A DNA stretch of 16,391 nucleotides from Deferribacteres bacterium (GTDB lineage Bacteria; Nitrospirota; Thermodesulfovibrionia; UBA6902). Made by a program: the position numbers and the translations under genes. A model generated the notes under the pieces. It was not told the DNA's origin and did not search any database. It worked only from the letters and a program-made list of their open reading frames with translations. The DNA lies in the NCBI GenBank assembly GCA_013152795.1, contig JAADFS010000282.1, forward strand, positions 1 to 16,391. The letters run 5' to 3'. Position 1 is the stretch's first letter. Each line of letters opens with the position of its first letter. Shown piece by piece: positions 1 through 6,086 of this stretch.

Positions 1-588
1 GCGGTCAAACACTATCACCTTGTAAGGTCCCTGAAAACAGGAGATGAGGCCACGTTGCTCCGTATTGCGAAGACAATAGAATTAAAAGACCCCCATACAC
101 AGGGGCACTGTGAAAATGTGGCGTCATATGCAATGCTGATAGCCGATGAGCTGAACCTTTCAGGAGAGGAAAAGAAGCACCTCCTGTACGGCAGTTGGCT
201 GCATGACTGCGGTAAGATAAATATCCCGGATCATATACTGGACAAAAAAAGCCCCCTTATCAAGGAAGAATATGAAATCATAAAAAACCATCCGCGCTGG
301 GGTGCTGATCTTGCCCTTCAGGCAAAAATGCCGGCGCCTGTTGTAAACATCATACTGCACCACCATGAGAGATATGACGGCAGCGGCTATCCTTCGGGCA
401 TCAAAGGCAGGGACATCCCCCTCGAGGCAAGGATCGTGACCGTAGCCGACGTATATGACGCCCTGACAAGCGAGCGGGCATACAGGAAAAAGTACGGTAT
501 GAAAAAGGCCAGGGATATCATGATGCTGATGAGAGGAAATATCTTTGACCCTGAAATCTTTGATCTTTTTCTCAAGTGTGTGCGCTGA
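1..588 (+). CDS. HD-GYP domain cyclic-di-GMP phosphodiesterase, 5'-truncated by the window edge
   Basis: The reading frame is open from base 1 (first residues AVKHYHLVRS) to the TGA at 586-588, so the true start lies outside the window; the TTG at 55 is only an internal codon. About 195 residues are visible. The HD-GYP signature is complete: an HxxxHxxxV-type helix (HTQGHCENV), the metal-binding HD pair in LHDCGK, a second histidine group in ILHHHERYDGSGYP that contains the GYP motif, and the DVYDALTSERAYR helix. Enzymes of this family hydrolyse c-di-GMP through a two- or three-metal centre, and the ligands I can recognise are all present. Many are fused to an N-terminal receiver or sensor domain; whether this one is cannot be seen. 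A c-di-GMP hydrolase near glycan genes would fit control of surface polysaccharide, but that link is inference. A 106-bp gap separates it from the next gene. Confidence 0.93.
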   Translation, partial: AVKHYHLVRSLKTGDEATLLRIAKTIELKDPHTQGHCENVASYAMLIADELNLSGEEKKHLLYGSWLHDCGKINIPDHILDKKSPLIKEEYEIIKNHPRWGADLALQAKMPAPVVNIILHHHERYDGSGYPSGIKGRDIPLEARIVTVADVYDALTSERAYRKKYGMKKARDIMMLMRGNIFDPEIFDLFLKCVR

Positions 589-598
589 AAAACAGTTA

Positions 599-627
599 TT
601 GACACCTTCCCAGGAAAAACAAAATCT
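599..627 (+). promoter_or_regulatory. possible promoter upstream of the GT5 gene
   Basis: A perfect -35 hexamer, TTGACA, lies at 599-604 right after the HD-GYP stop codon. At 17-bp spacing the -10 position reads AAATCT (622-627), a poor match. A better -10-like TAAAGT at 630-635 is too far away. The placement suits the GT5 gene at 695, but the weak -10 keeps confidence low. Confidence 0.25.
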
Positions 628-630
628 GCT

Positions 631-663
631 AAAGTATTAAAAGTATTACAGGTAACCTGTAAT
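631..663. promoter_or_regulatory. operator-like palindrome with adjoining direct repeat
   Basis: Bases 645-653 (attacaggt) and 655-663 (acctgtaat) form a perfect 9-bp inverted repeat around one central base. A 9-bp direct repeat, aaagtatta, occurs at 631-639 and 640-648 and runs into it. This dyad in the 106-bp gap before the GT5 gene, 31 bp ahead of its ATG, looks like a binding site for a dimeric repressor or activator. It has no T-run after it and the loop is too short for a stable RNA hairpin, so a terminator is unlikely. The regulator is unknown. Confidence 0.45.
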
Positions 664-694
664 CTGAAATCCTGCAATCCTGTCGGAAAAAACC

Positions 695-1273
695 ATGCAA
701 TTAGATAAATGGCGCAGAGACTGGGCATTAATGAGCACTTTTTTCAGTGCCGGCGAAATTGCCGCAATCGCCGGCAGGCTCAGGAATATCGAGATACAGA
801 ATGTCGTATTCTGTTCATTTGAGAACAGGTTTGCAAAAAGCGGCGGCCTGGCCTCAGTGATTACAAACATCCTGCCGTACTTAAAAGAAGTCAACGGTAT
901 TCCTTCCGTCATTCTGATGACACCGTTTTATCCCAGGATTATGAGTACAGGCAGGTTGAAATCAACAGGAAAATCCTTCGGCGTGCCATTTTTCGATAAA
1001 ATCGTTAAAGCTGAATTATTAGAGTATACATGGCATTACAACAAACCCCGCAACGGTACCCTGAAGGAATACTACCTGAAGGCCGAAGGCTTTTTCGGGG
1101 CCGCCAACAAACTCAACGACCCGTATATATACAGTGAATCCGACCCCGCTGCCAATAAACATTCAATGGACGAAAACGCCGTGTTCTTCTGCAGGGCCGT
1201 CCCTTATGCCCTGAAGGCCCTGGGCATACGCGAAAATATCACCTGCACCTGCACGAGTGGCAGACAGCCCTGA
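695..1273 (+). CDS. N-terminal fragment of GT5 glycogen synthase-like protein
   Basis: This piece carries the starch-synthase catalytic N-domain. After a short lead of about 35 residues comes the first beta strand (NVVFCSFE) and then AKSGGLASV. In it, K48-S-G-G-L matches the KTGGL loop of GlgA that contacts the ADP-glucose phosphates. A later stretch (DENAVFFCRAVPYALKAL) matches the helix before the HEWQT loop. The last seven codons before the stop at 1271-1273 are out of frame with the family. Translated alone (192 aa) it would lack the whole C-terminal Rossmann domain and could not be a working glycosyltransferase. An in-frame stop at 665-667 limits how far upstream the start can lie. Confidence 0.7.
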   Translation: MQLDKWRRDWALMSTFFSAGEIAAIAGRLRNIEIQNVVFCSFENRFAKSGGLASVITNILPYLKEVNGIPSVILMTPFYPRIMSTGRLKSTGKSFGVPFFDKIVKAELLEYTWHYNKPRNGTLKEYYLKAEGFFGAANKLNDPYIYSESDPAANKHSMDENAVFFCRAVPYALKALGIRENITCTCTSGRQP

Positions 1274-1296
1274 TTTCCTTAACATCAAAGCAGGCG

Positions 1297-2448
1297 ATGC
1301 TGAACGGCGTTCTCCATTCATGCGGCACGGTACAGACAATGCACAACTCCTATGACTCACAAATATCATGGAATCTGCTGACGGTATGCACAGGCAGGAC
1401 TTTAAGGAAAGCGGCCACGCGCTTTCCGGCACAGGGTTTAACAGCATATCAGGTCGGCCTTCAACTGGTGGATGCCCCCATCACTACCGTGAGCGAGCAT
1501 TTTGCGTCAGAATTCACCTCCGACATTCTCCAGAGCAGGCATTTCGCCCCGCATCTGCAGGGCATATTCAGAAAGAGCGGGGTCTACGGGATCAACGGGG
1601 TCTACGGGATCAATAACGGCGTCTTCTGCGATTTATCCCCTGAGTTCTCCGGGATAATCTCAGGTACGAAAAAGGATGTTTCCTCTGAAATACGAAAGAT
1701 TAAACTGAAAAACAGAAAGAAACTCCTGAGGCTCCTGTCTTCATACAAACCCGCTGGGCGGTTCGGGGAGCTGACATACCGCGGCAGGACCATATCCAGG
1801 CTGCCGGATGACATCCCCATTGTCCTGATGAGCGGGCGGCTGGCTCCCCTGCAGAAGGGATACGATATCCTACTGCAGGCAGTGGAGAGGTTCGCCGAAG
1901 ACAGAATAAAGGTCATCCTGACCCCCATGCCCTCCAAACAGTCCGATCTTGACTACTTTTACGAGGTTGCGTGCAAATGCAGGGGCAACCTGACTGTATT
2001 CCCCGTGAAAATGAAAAAGGGCTACCATGAACTTCAGGCAGGCAGCACATTCGGAATAATGCCTTCCATCTACGAACCGTTTGGAGCCGCCGTGGAATAC
2101 ATGGCAAACGGCACCGTAAACATCGGCAGGGCCACCGGCGGACTGATGGATCAGATCGACGATAAATGCGGGTTCCTCTACAGGGAGGACGATGCCTTCT
2201 ACACGCTTGAGAACATACGTGATTTTGCGACAACAGGCGACATCGTCCAGATGAGGAAAAAGAATCCATGGGCCCGGAGCATGGCCGACAGCCTTTACAG
2301 TGCCCTGAGAAAGGCCGCCCATGTCTACCGGCACAATCCGGATAAGTACTATGAAATGATCCTCAACGGCCTCAGGAAATTCGATAATTTCAACTGGCAG
2401 GAGAGTGTTAAAAAATATTACGCGGTGTACGAAAAAGTTAAGTCTTAG
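1297..2448 (+). CDS. C-terminal fragment of GT5 glycogen synthase-like protein
   Basis: ATG 1297 is simply the first methionine after the frameshift; family homology continues upstream in this frame to about 1243, so it is probably not a natural start. The fragment holds the end of the N-domain (VQTMHNSYD, PITTVSEHFA), the linker with the duplicated GVYGIN unit followed by NGV, and the C-terminal GT-B domain. Recognisable donor-site elements are MSGRLAPLQKGYD (residues about 178-190, with the Arg and Lys expected to bind the diphosphate), PSIYEPFGAAVEYM (about 256-269, with the conserved acidic residue E260) and ATGGL (about 279-283). The closing part, NWQESVKKYYAVY, is a usual GT5 C-terminus. 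A SemiSWEET-like gene follows 24 bp downstream. Confidence 0.7.
   Translation: MLNGVLHSCGTVQTMHNSYDSQISWNLLTVCTGRTLRKAATRFPAQGLTAYQVGLQLVDAPITTVSEHFASEFTSDILQSRHFAPHLQGIFRKSGVYGINGVYGINNGVFCDLSPEFSGIISGTKKDVSSEIRKIKLKNRKKLLRLLSSYKPAGRFGELTYRGRTISRLPDDIPIVLMSGRLAPLQKGYDILLQAVERFAEDRIKVILTPMPSKQSDLDYFYEVACKCRGNLTVFPVKMKKGYHELQAGSTFGIMPSIYEPFGAAVEYMANGTVNIGRATGGLMDQIDDKCGFLYREDDAFYTLENIRDFATTGDIVQMRKKNPWARSMADSLYSALRKAAHVYRHNPDKYYEMILNGLRKFDNFNWQESVKKYYAVYEKVKS
1578..1613 (+). repeat. 18-bp perfect tandem duplication in the GT5 gene
   Basis: The unit cggggtctacgggatcaa occurs twice head to tail (1578-1595 and 1596-1613). It keeps the frame and encodes GVYGIN-GVYGIN before NGVF. GT5 proteins normally carry one G-I-x-N-G-V motif here, so this is probably a duplication in this lineage. 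Confidence 0.85.
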
Positions 2449-2472
2449 TATTGCACTAACGAGGGGAAGAAC

Positions 2473-2733
2473 TTGAGTATATTTGAAATCATAATGCTCA
2501 TCTGTTTCGGTGCGGCGTGGCCTTTTTCGATCTATAAATCGTATAAATCAAGAACAAATGCAGGCAAGAGCCTGCTGTTTCTATACGTTATCTTTACAGG
2601 GTACGTGGCCGGAACCCTTCATAAGATCATTTACAGCTTCGACCCTGTTATTATTTTATATATAACGAACGGCCTGATGGTATTTACCGATCTGCTGCTT
2701 TACTACCGGAACAAGCGCCTGGCCGGTACATAA
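2473..2733 (+). CDS. small membrane protein, SemiSWEET/PQ-loop-like
   Basis: This 86-residue protein has three likely membrane helices: about 4-20, 33-54 and 58-77. The TTG start is chosen because GAGGGG (2461-2466) sits 6 bp ahead and no ATG fits. The pattern is like one PQ-loop repeat: a proline in the first helix (WPFSIYKSYKSR) where SemiSWEETs have PQ, then a polar linker (TNAGKS), then helices ending in LLLYYRNKR. SemiSWEETs dimerise to carry sugars across the inner membrane. The PQ glutamine is replaced by Phe, so transport and substrate are uncertain; it may belong to a relative of unknown role. It lies 24 bp after the GT5 gene and 8 bp before the MBL-fold gene, so the three probably share a transcript. 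A glucose or maltose link to the glycogen-synthase-like gene is only suggested by position. Confidence 0.65.
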   Translation: MSIFEIIMLICFGAAWPFSIYKSYKSRTNAGKSLLFLYVIFTGYVAGTLHKIIYSFDPVIILYITNGLMVFTDLLLYYRNKRLAGT

Positions 2734-2741
2734 GGGGGGCA

Positions 2742-3713
2742 ATGGATAAGCCGGGTGACAGACCATTACATCACAGCACAAAGGGATTTATCAATCCCGA
2801 ACCCGAAGAAAATCATCCCGGTCCGGGCTCATGGATCAGATTCTTCATAGGGCGGCTCCGGTATGCCGCAACCCACCAGTTCATGACCCCCGCGCCTGCA
2901 TTGAAGAATGACGGCCGCCTTATTCACCACAACCCCCCGCTGGACACGATAACATGGATCGGACACGCAAGTTTTCTGATCCAGATGGAGGGTGTCTCCT
3001 TTCTGACGGATCCGGTCTGGGCACTAAGGGCGTCTCCCTTTTCATGGGCGGGGCCCAAACGCTGTGTTGAACCGGGTCTTGAGCTCGGCAGTCTTCCCCG
3101 GATAGACTTCGTCCTTGTTTCCCACGACCATTATGACCATTTTGATACAGAGACAATCATGTATCTGGCGGGCAAAGGAGTGACCTTTTTCACCCCCCTG
3201 GGGTTCAGGGAATATTTCAAAAAGATGAACGTAGAGAGGTTCCGTGAGCTCGACTGGGGAGAGTCCGCAGGTTTCGGGCCGATTACCGTCGCCGGCACGC
3301 CTTCGAGGCATTTCTCGGGCCGTGGATTATTTGACAGGAACCGCTCCCTCTGGGCCGGATGGGCGGTATCAGGAAAAAAGAAAAGGCTTTTCTTTATGGG
3401 GGATTCAGGGTATTTCAGGGGATTTGAGGAGACAGGAAAGAAATACGGGCCGTTTGATGCGGCACTCCTGCCCATCAGTGCATATCTTCCCGCGGAGATC
3501 ATGCATGACATACACATGACGCCGGAGGAGGCGATACAGGCATGTATCGATCTGCAAAGCCGCATATGCGTGGCAAGCCACTGGGGAACCTTCAGCCTTT
3601 CCGACGAGCCTATGGATGAACCGCCGGTGCGCGCAAGGAAAGCGGCGGAGAAAAGACTGCCCTCCCCTTCTGCATTGTGGCTGATGCGCCATGGAGAGAC
3701 CCGGCGGTGGTGA
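2742..3713 (+). CDS. metallo-beta-lactamase-fold hydrolase, NAPE-PLD-like / UlaG (COG2220) group
   Basis: This 323-residue protein has no signal peptide, so it is probably cytoplasmic. A ribosome site (AAGGGG, 2732-2737) overlaps the previous stop codon. The metal site is complete: SHDHYDHFD gives H128, H130, D132 and H133; H190 is in TPSRHFSGR; D221 is in MGDSGYF; and H280 is in ASHWGTF. The surrounding motifs (TWIGHASFLI, WAGWAV, HMTPEEAI, SDEPMDEPP) are those of the N-acyl-phosphatidylethanolamine phospholipase D-like branch, which includes bacterial proteins of mostly unknown substrate. A zinc-dependent phosphodiesterase acting on a phospholipid or similar phosphodiester is the likely chemistry. 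UlaG-type lactonase activity is an alternative but less consistent with these motifs. It ends the run that begins with the GT5 gene and is followed by a 263-bp gap. Confidence 0.85.
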   Translation: MDKPGDRPLHHSTKGFINPEPEENHPGPGSWIRFFIGRLRYAATHQFMTPAPALKNDGRLIHHNPPLDTITWIGHASFLIQMEGVSFLTDPVWALRASPFSWAGPKRCVEPGLELGSLPRIDFVLVSHDHYDHFDTETIMYLAGKGVTFFTPLGFREYFKKMNVERFRELDWGESAGFGPITVAGTPSRHFSGRGLFDRNRSLWAGWAVSGKKKRLFFMGDSGYFRGFEETGKKYGPFDAALLPISAYLPAEIMHDIHMTPEEAIQACIDLQSRICVASHWGTFSLSDEPMDEPPVRARKAAEKRLPSPSALWLMRHGETRRW

Positions 3714-3753
3714 CCGTATTCAGGTGAATATGCTGAAATTATGTCCGGTTATC

Positions 3754-3762
3754 TGCTATACT
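3754..3762 (+). promoter_or_regulatory. candidate extended -10 promoter for the GT2-GT87 operon
   Basis: TGCTATACT matches the extended -10 consensus (TGn followed by TATAAT) at all but one base. The -35 region at 17-bp spacing (3734-3739, TGAAAT) is poor, as is common for extended -10 promoters. Transcription from here would leave a leader of about 205 bases before the ATG at 3977. Confidence 0.4.
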
Positions 3763-3851
3763 AAAAAATGTTCACATTATTCTCAATCGTGCTGTCGAGA
3801 GCAGAGGGATTTTCATTCTGTTTTCACATAAACCAGCGATAGATCAGGTGT

Positions 3852-3882
3852 ACGGCCTGAATCAGGGAAATGCTCAGGCCGT
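3852..3882 (+). promoter_or_regulatory. stem-loop in the leader of the GT2 gene
   Basis: Bases 3852-3860 (acggcctga) pair perfectly with 3874-3882 (tcaggccgt) around a 13-base loop. No T-run follows, so it is not a standard terminator. It lies 94 bp before the GT2 start and downstream of the candidate promoter, so it would be transcribed into the leader. It may be a regulatory RNA structure or a protein-binding dyad. The rest of the 263-bp gap (3714-3976) shows no gene or recognisable riboswitch. Confidence 0.45.
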
Positions 3883-3976
3883 TCGCCGGGCCTATTATCT
3901 GTCTTGCTTTTTCGGGTTAACGCAAGCACAAGATTGCTTCCCCTTTCGGCAAATACGAATTTAAGGTAATAAACAC

Positions 3977-4663
3977 ATGAAAGTGTCCGTGGTTATCCCT
4001 GTCTATAATGAAGCAGGAACAATTGAGGAAATTGTCTCGCGCGTGCAGGCTGTCGCGCTGGAAAAAGAGGTTATCATAGTGGATGACGCATCAACCGACG
4101 GTACGTCCGGCCACCTGGAAAAAATCAGGCAGAAGTACGACAATGTAAAGATTTTCTACCATGATTCCAACAGGGGAAAGGGTGCTGCCCTGCGGACAGG
4201 CTTTAAAAGCGCGACAGGTGACATCATAATCATCCAGGACGCGGATCTCGAGTATGATCCAAAAGAATACCCGATTCTGCTGGAACCCATTCTCGATGGC
4301 AGGGCCGACGTGGTGTACGGTTCACGATTCCTCGGGGGACCGCACAGGGTCCTGCTCTTCTGGCACTACGTAGGCAACAAGCTCCTGACGCTGATGTCAA
4401 ATGCCCTGACCAACCTGAACCTAACGGACATGGAGACATGTTACAAGGTCTTCAGGAGAAAGATACTGCAGGATATAACCCTGAAGTCCGACCGTTTCGG
4501 GTTTGAGCCTGAATTTACGGTAAAGATCGCAAAAAACGGATTCAGGGTCTATGAAGTCCCAATAAGCTACAGCGGCAGGGGATACTCGGAAGGGAAAAAA
4601 ATAACATGGAAAGACGGGGTTACGGCTATTTATACCATGCTGAGGTTCCGCTTTTTTGAATGA
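3977..4663 (+). CDS. GT2 glycosyltransferase, polyprenyl-phosphate (dolichol-phosphate mannosyltransferase-like) type
   Basis: This 228-residue GT-A-fold protein opens with MKVSVVIPVYNEAGTI, typical of polyprenyl-phosphate sugar transferases. D36-D37 in VDDASTDGT bind the nucleotide, and D88-A-D90 in IIQDADLEYDP is the metal-binding DxD-type motif. Later come YGSRF, LTDMETCYKVFRR, DRFGFEPEF and YSGRGYSEGKKITWKDG, hallmarks of the DPM1-like branch. There are no C-terminal membrane helices, unlike GtrB or ArnC, so it is likely a soluble or membrane-associated enzyme. It would transfer mannose or glucose from a GDP- or UDP-sugar to polyprenyl phosphate at the cytoplasmic face; donor and sugar are not readable. 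Its TGA stop at 4661-4663 overlaps the ATG (4660) of the GT87-like gene, which points to translational coupling and a donor-maker/donor-user pair. TAAGG (3962-3966) about 10 bp upstream is a weak ribosome site. Confidence 0.88.
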   Translation: MKVSVVIPVYNEAGTIEEIVSRVQAVALEKEVIIVDDASTDGTSGHLEKIRQKYDNVKIFYHDSNRGKGAALRTGFKSATGDIIIIQDADLEYDPKEYPILLEPILDGRADVVYGSRFLGGPHRVLLFWHYVGNKLLTLMSNALTNLNLTDMETCYKVFRRKILQDITLKSDRFGFEPEFTVKIAKNGFRVYEVPISYSGRGYSEGKKITWKDGVTAIYTMLRFRFFE

Positions 4664-5949
4664 ATCCGAAAAAAGTTTTCTTCATATTTCTTCTGGCGCT
4701 CATGTTTATACACGGCGGGTATGAGCTGGGCCGCTCACTGTTCGGGCCCACGCAGGGACTGGATTTCAGCCAGTATTATGTCGCAAGCCGCCTTGTTCTC
4801 GACGGAAAGGCTTCATCGATTTACGATACAGGCTGGAGTTATCAGAACACCGCAATGGCATACGGTATACAGGGTATCAAATATGCAATGCCGAATGCAT
4901 ATCCGCCCTTTGTCGCCTTTTTCATGCTCCCTTTCGCCCTGTTGTCTTACAATAACGCGAGATACTCCTTTTTTTTTATCAGCCTTCTCTGTAATATTCT
5001 GGCGGTACCCCTGCTTTTCTCCAATCGCAGCCAAGAACGGCGCAGGGAGCTGATATTGATCGGACTGTTTGCAACCCTTGTTTTTTACCCCCTTTACCGT
5101 TCAGTGAATATGGGACAGATAAACTCGCTGCTGTTTCTCTTCTGTGTTTCGGCACTGTATTTTATTCGCAAAAATCGTGCATGGCCGGCCGGTTTTCTTA
5201 TTGCCGTATCATCTCTTATCAAGATATTTCCACTGGTGTTACTCCCTTTCTTTGCCCTTAAACGGCAGTACAGAATAATCGGAACAACCCTTGCAAGCAT
5301 GCTCATCCTTATCGGCGTATCTGCAATCTTCATAGATATCAATCTGTATGTAACATTTTTGAGGGATATACTGCCGGAAATGGCTTCTGCGGGTGGTTTT
5401 TACAGGAGTCAGGGGCTTCTCGCCTTTTTCCTGAGGCTCCTTACGGAAAACCAGTCTGCAAAATCCCTGGGGAATTATCCAGGAGCAGCGAATTTTCTTT
5501 ACGTGGCGTCAAGTGCAATAGTGATGCTCTCCGCTATCCTTGTTACGCGAAGACAGAAGGATGCAGGGACACTGCGTTATGATATCGAGTACGGGCTGTT
5601 TTTTGTGGTCATCCTGTTGATTCTGTCCAAATCCTGGCAGCACTATGCAATCTTCCTGCTCATCTCATATCTCTATGTCTTTGAATTTCTCGTATATCAG
5701 CGTTATGAAAACCCGCGGAAAGAGTTTATCATGTTTTTGCTGCTGTTATCCTTTTGCATATGGGCATTCATGCTTACATCCGACAGTGAGTACGAAAAGC
5801 TCCGTTCATTTGACAGTATCTTCATGAACTTGCTTATTTCATCAAAATTTATCGCTACCGTGCTCCTGTTTGTGTGCAATATCTGGATCTTGCACAAGAA
5901 ACGGCAAGAGGCACTGCCCGGGCAATTTTACAGTAAATCTTCAGGGTAA
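4660..5949 (+). CDS. multi-pass membrane glycosyltransferase, GT87 (DUF2029)-like
   Basis: This 429-residue protein has about nine to eleven membrane helices, starting with an N-terminal helix (residues about 5-18). It shows GT87/PimE-like features: GLDFSQYYVASRLVLDG in the first outer loop (D35 is the candidate catalytic base, as the equivalent early-loop Asp is in PimE), IYD, YPPFVAFFMLPFALLSY, MGQINSLLFLF and KIFPLVLLPFFALKRQYR. GT87 enzymes use polyprenyl-phosphate-linked mannose, or a similar sugar, and transfer it to a lipid or glycan on the outer face of the inner membrane. The ATG is inside the GT2 gene's end (ATGA overlap). The next gene is 137 bp away; that gap holds AAGAAATTTCTT (a 12-bp palindrome, 5967-5978) but no terminator. 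The acceptor is unknown, and other GT-C families such as GT39 and GT83 fit less well because the DD/DE-type N-terminal motif is absent. Confidence 0.8.
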   Translation: MNPKKVFFIFLLALMFIHGGYELGRSLFGPTQGLDFSQYYVASRLVLDGKASSIYDTGWSYQNTAMAYGIQGIKYAMPNAYPPFVAFFMLPFALLSYNNARYSFFFISLLCNILAVPLLFSNRSQERRRELILIGLFATLVFYPLYRSVNMGQINSLLFLFCVSALYFIRKNRAWPAGFLIAVSSLIKIFPLVLLPFFALKRQYRIIGTTLASMLILIGVSAIFIDINLYVTFLRDILPEMASAGGFYRSQGLLAFFLRLLTENQSAKSLGNYPGAANFLYVASSAIVMLSAILVTRRQKDAGTLRYDIEYGLFFVVILLILSKSWQHYAIFLLISYLYVFEFLVYQRYENPRKEFIMFLLLLSFCIWAFMLTSDSEYEKLRSFDSIFMNLLISSKFIATVLLFVCNIWILHKKRQEALPGQFYSKSSG

Positions 5950-6030
5950 ATATAGTGAACAGGAAAAAGAAATTTCTTACAGCATTTTTGACACTTTGAA
6001 TTTTCCGGCCTGTGCCGTACTGGTTTGATT

Positions 6031-6070
6031 TTTTGAAATGGGTATGTTAATTTTAGTTATCATTTCAAAA
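6031..6070. promoter_or_regulatory. 10-bp perfect inverted repeat upstream of the B12-type radical SAM gene
   Basis: ttttgaaatg (6031-6040) and catttcaaaa (6061-6070) are exact reverse complements with a 20-base AT-rich loop between them. The right arm ends 7 bp before the AGGAG ribosome site (6078-6082) of the gene at 6087. It could be an operator with half-sites about 30 bp apart (roughly three helical turns) or a weak leader hairpin. It is too AT-rich and lacks the T-run of an intrinsic terminator. Confidence 0.4.
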
Positions 6071-6086
6071 TTCTGACAGGAGTGTA

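Larger units (their letters stand above)
695..2448 (+). pseudogene. glycogen/starch synthase-like GT5 glycosyltransferase gene with a single frameshift
   Basis: Two consecutive reading frames together encode one GT5-type (GlgA-like) protein of about 584 residues, longer than the roughly 480 usual for bacterial GlgA. The first frame is collinear with the family through ENI (1232-1240). It then reads TCTCTSG, while the -1 frame from 1243 reads LHLHEWQTAL, the expected GT5 HEWQT motif. Adding one C after 1240 would restore ENIHLHLHEWQ, so a one-base deletion (or sequencing error) is the simplest explanation. Both halves are otherwise free of stops and keep the donor-binding motifs, so the lesion is recent or artificial. 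An 18-bp perfect tandem duplication (1578-1613) repeats GVYGIN where the family has one copy. The ATG at 695 has only a weak ribosome site; ATG 731 is an alternative start. If intact, it would add glucose from a nucleotide sugar to an alpha-1,4-glucan in the cytoplasm. Confidence 0.8.

Noticed and set aside
1229..1260. Programmed ribosomal frameshift in the GT5 gene
   Set aside because: No X XXY YYZ slippery heptamer or upstream SD-like stimulator is visible, and GT5 genes are not known to use frameshifting; an indel is simpler.
1870..2334. 154-codon minus-strand frame inside the GT5 gene
   Set aside because: It is antisense to conserved GT5 sequence and shows no domain or ribosome site.
3768..3842. 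Short ORF of 24 codons (MFTLFSIVLSR...) in the leader before the GT2 gene
   Set aside because: There is no ribosome site before the ATG and no leader-peptide codon pattern, so it is probably chance.
3852..3976. Possible terminator or c-di-GMP (GEMM-type) riboswitch in the gap before the GT2 gene
   Set aside because: The stem has no T-run, and although ACGCAAGC occurs near 3920, the rest of the GEMM consensus and its paired helices are missing.
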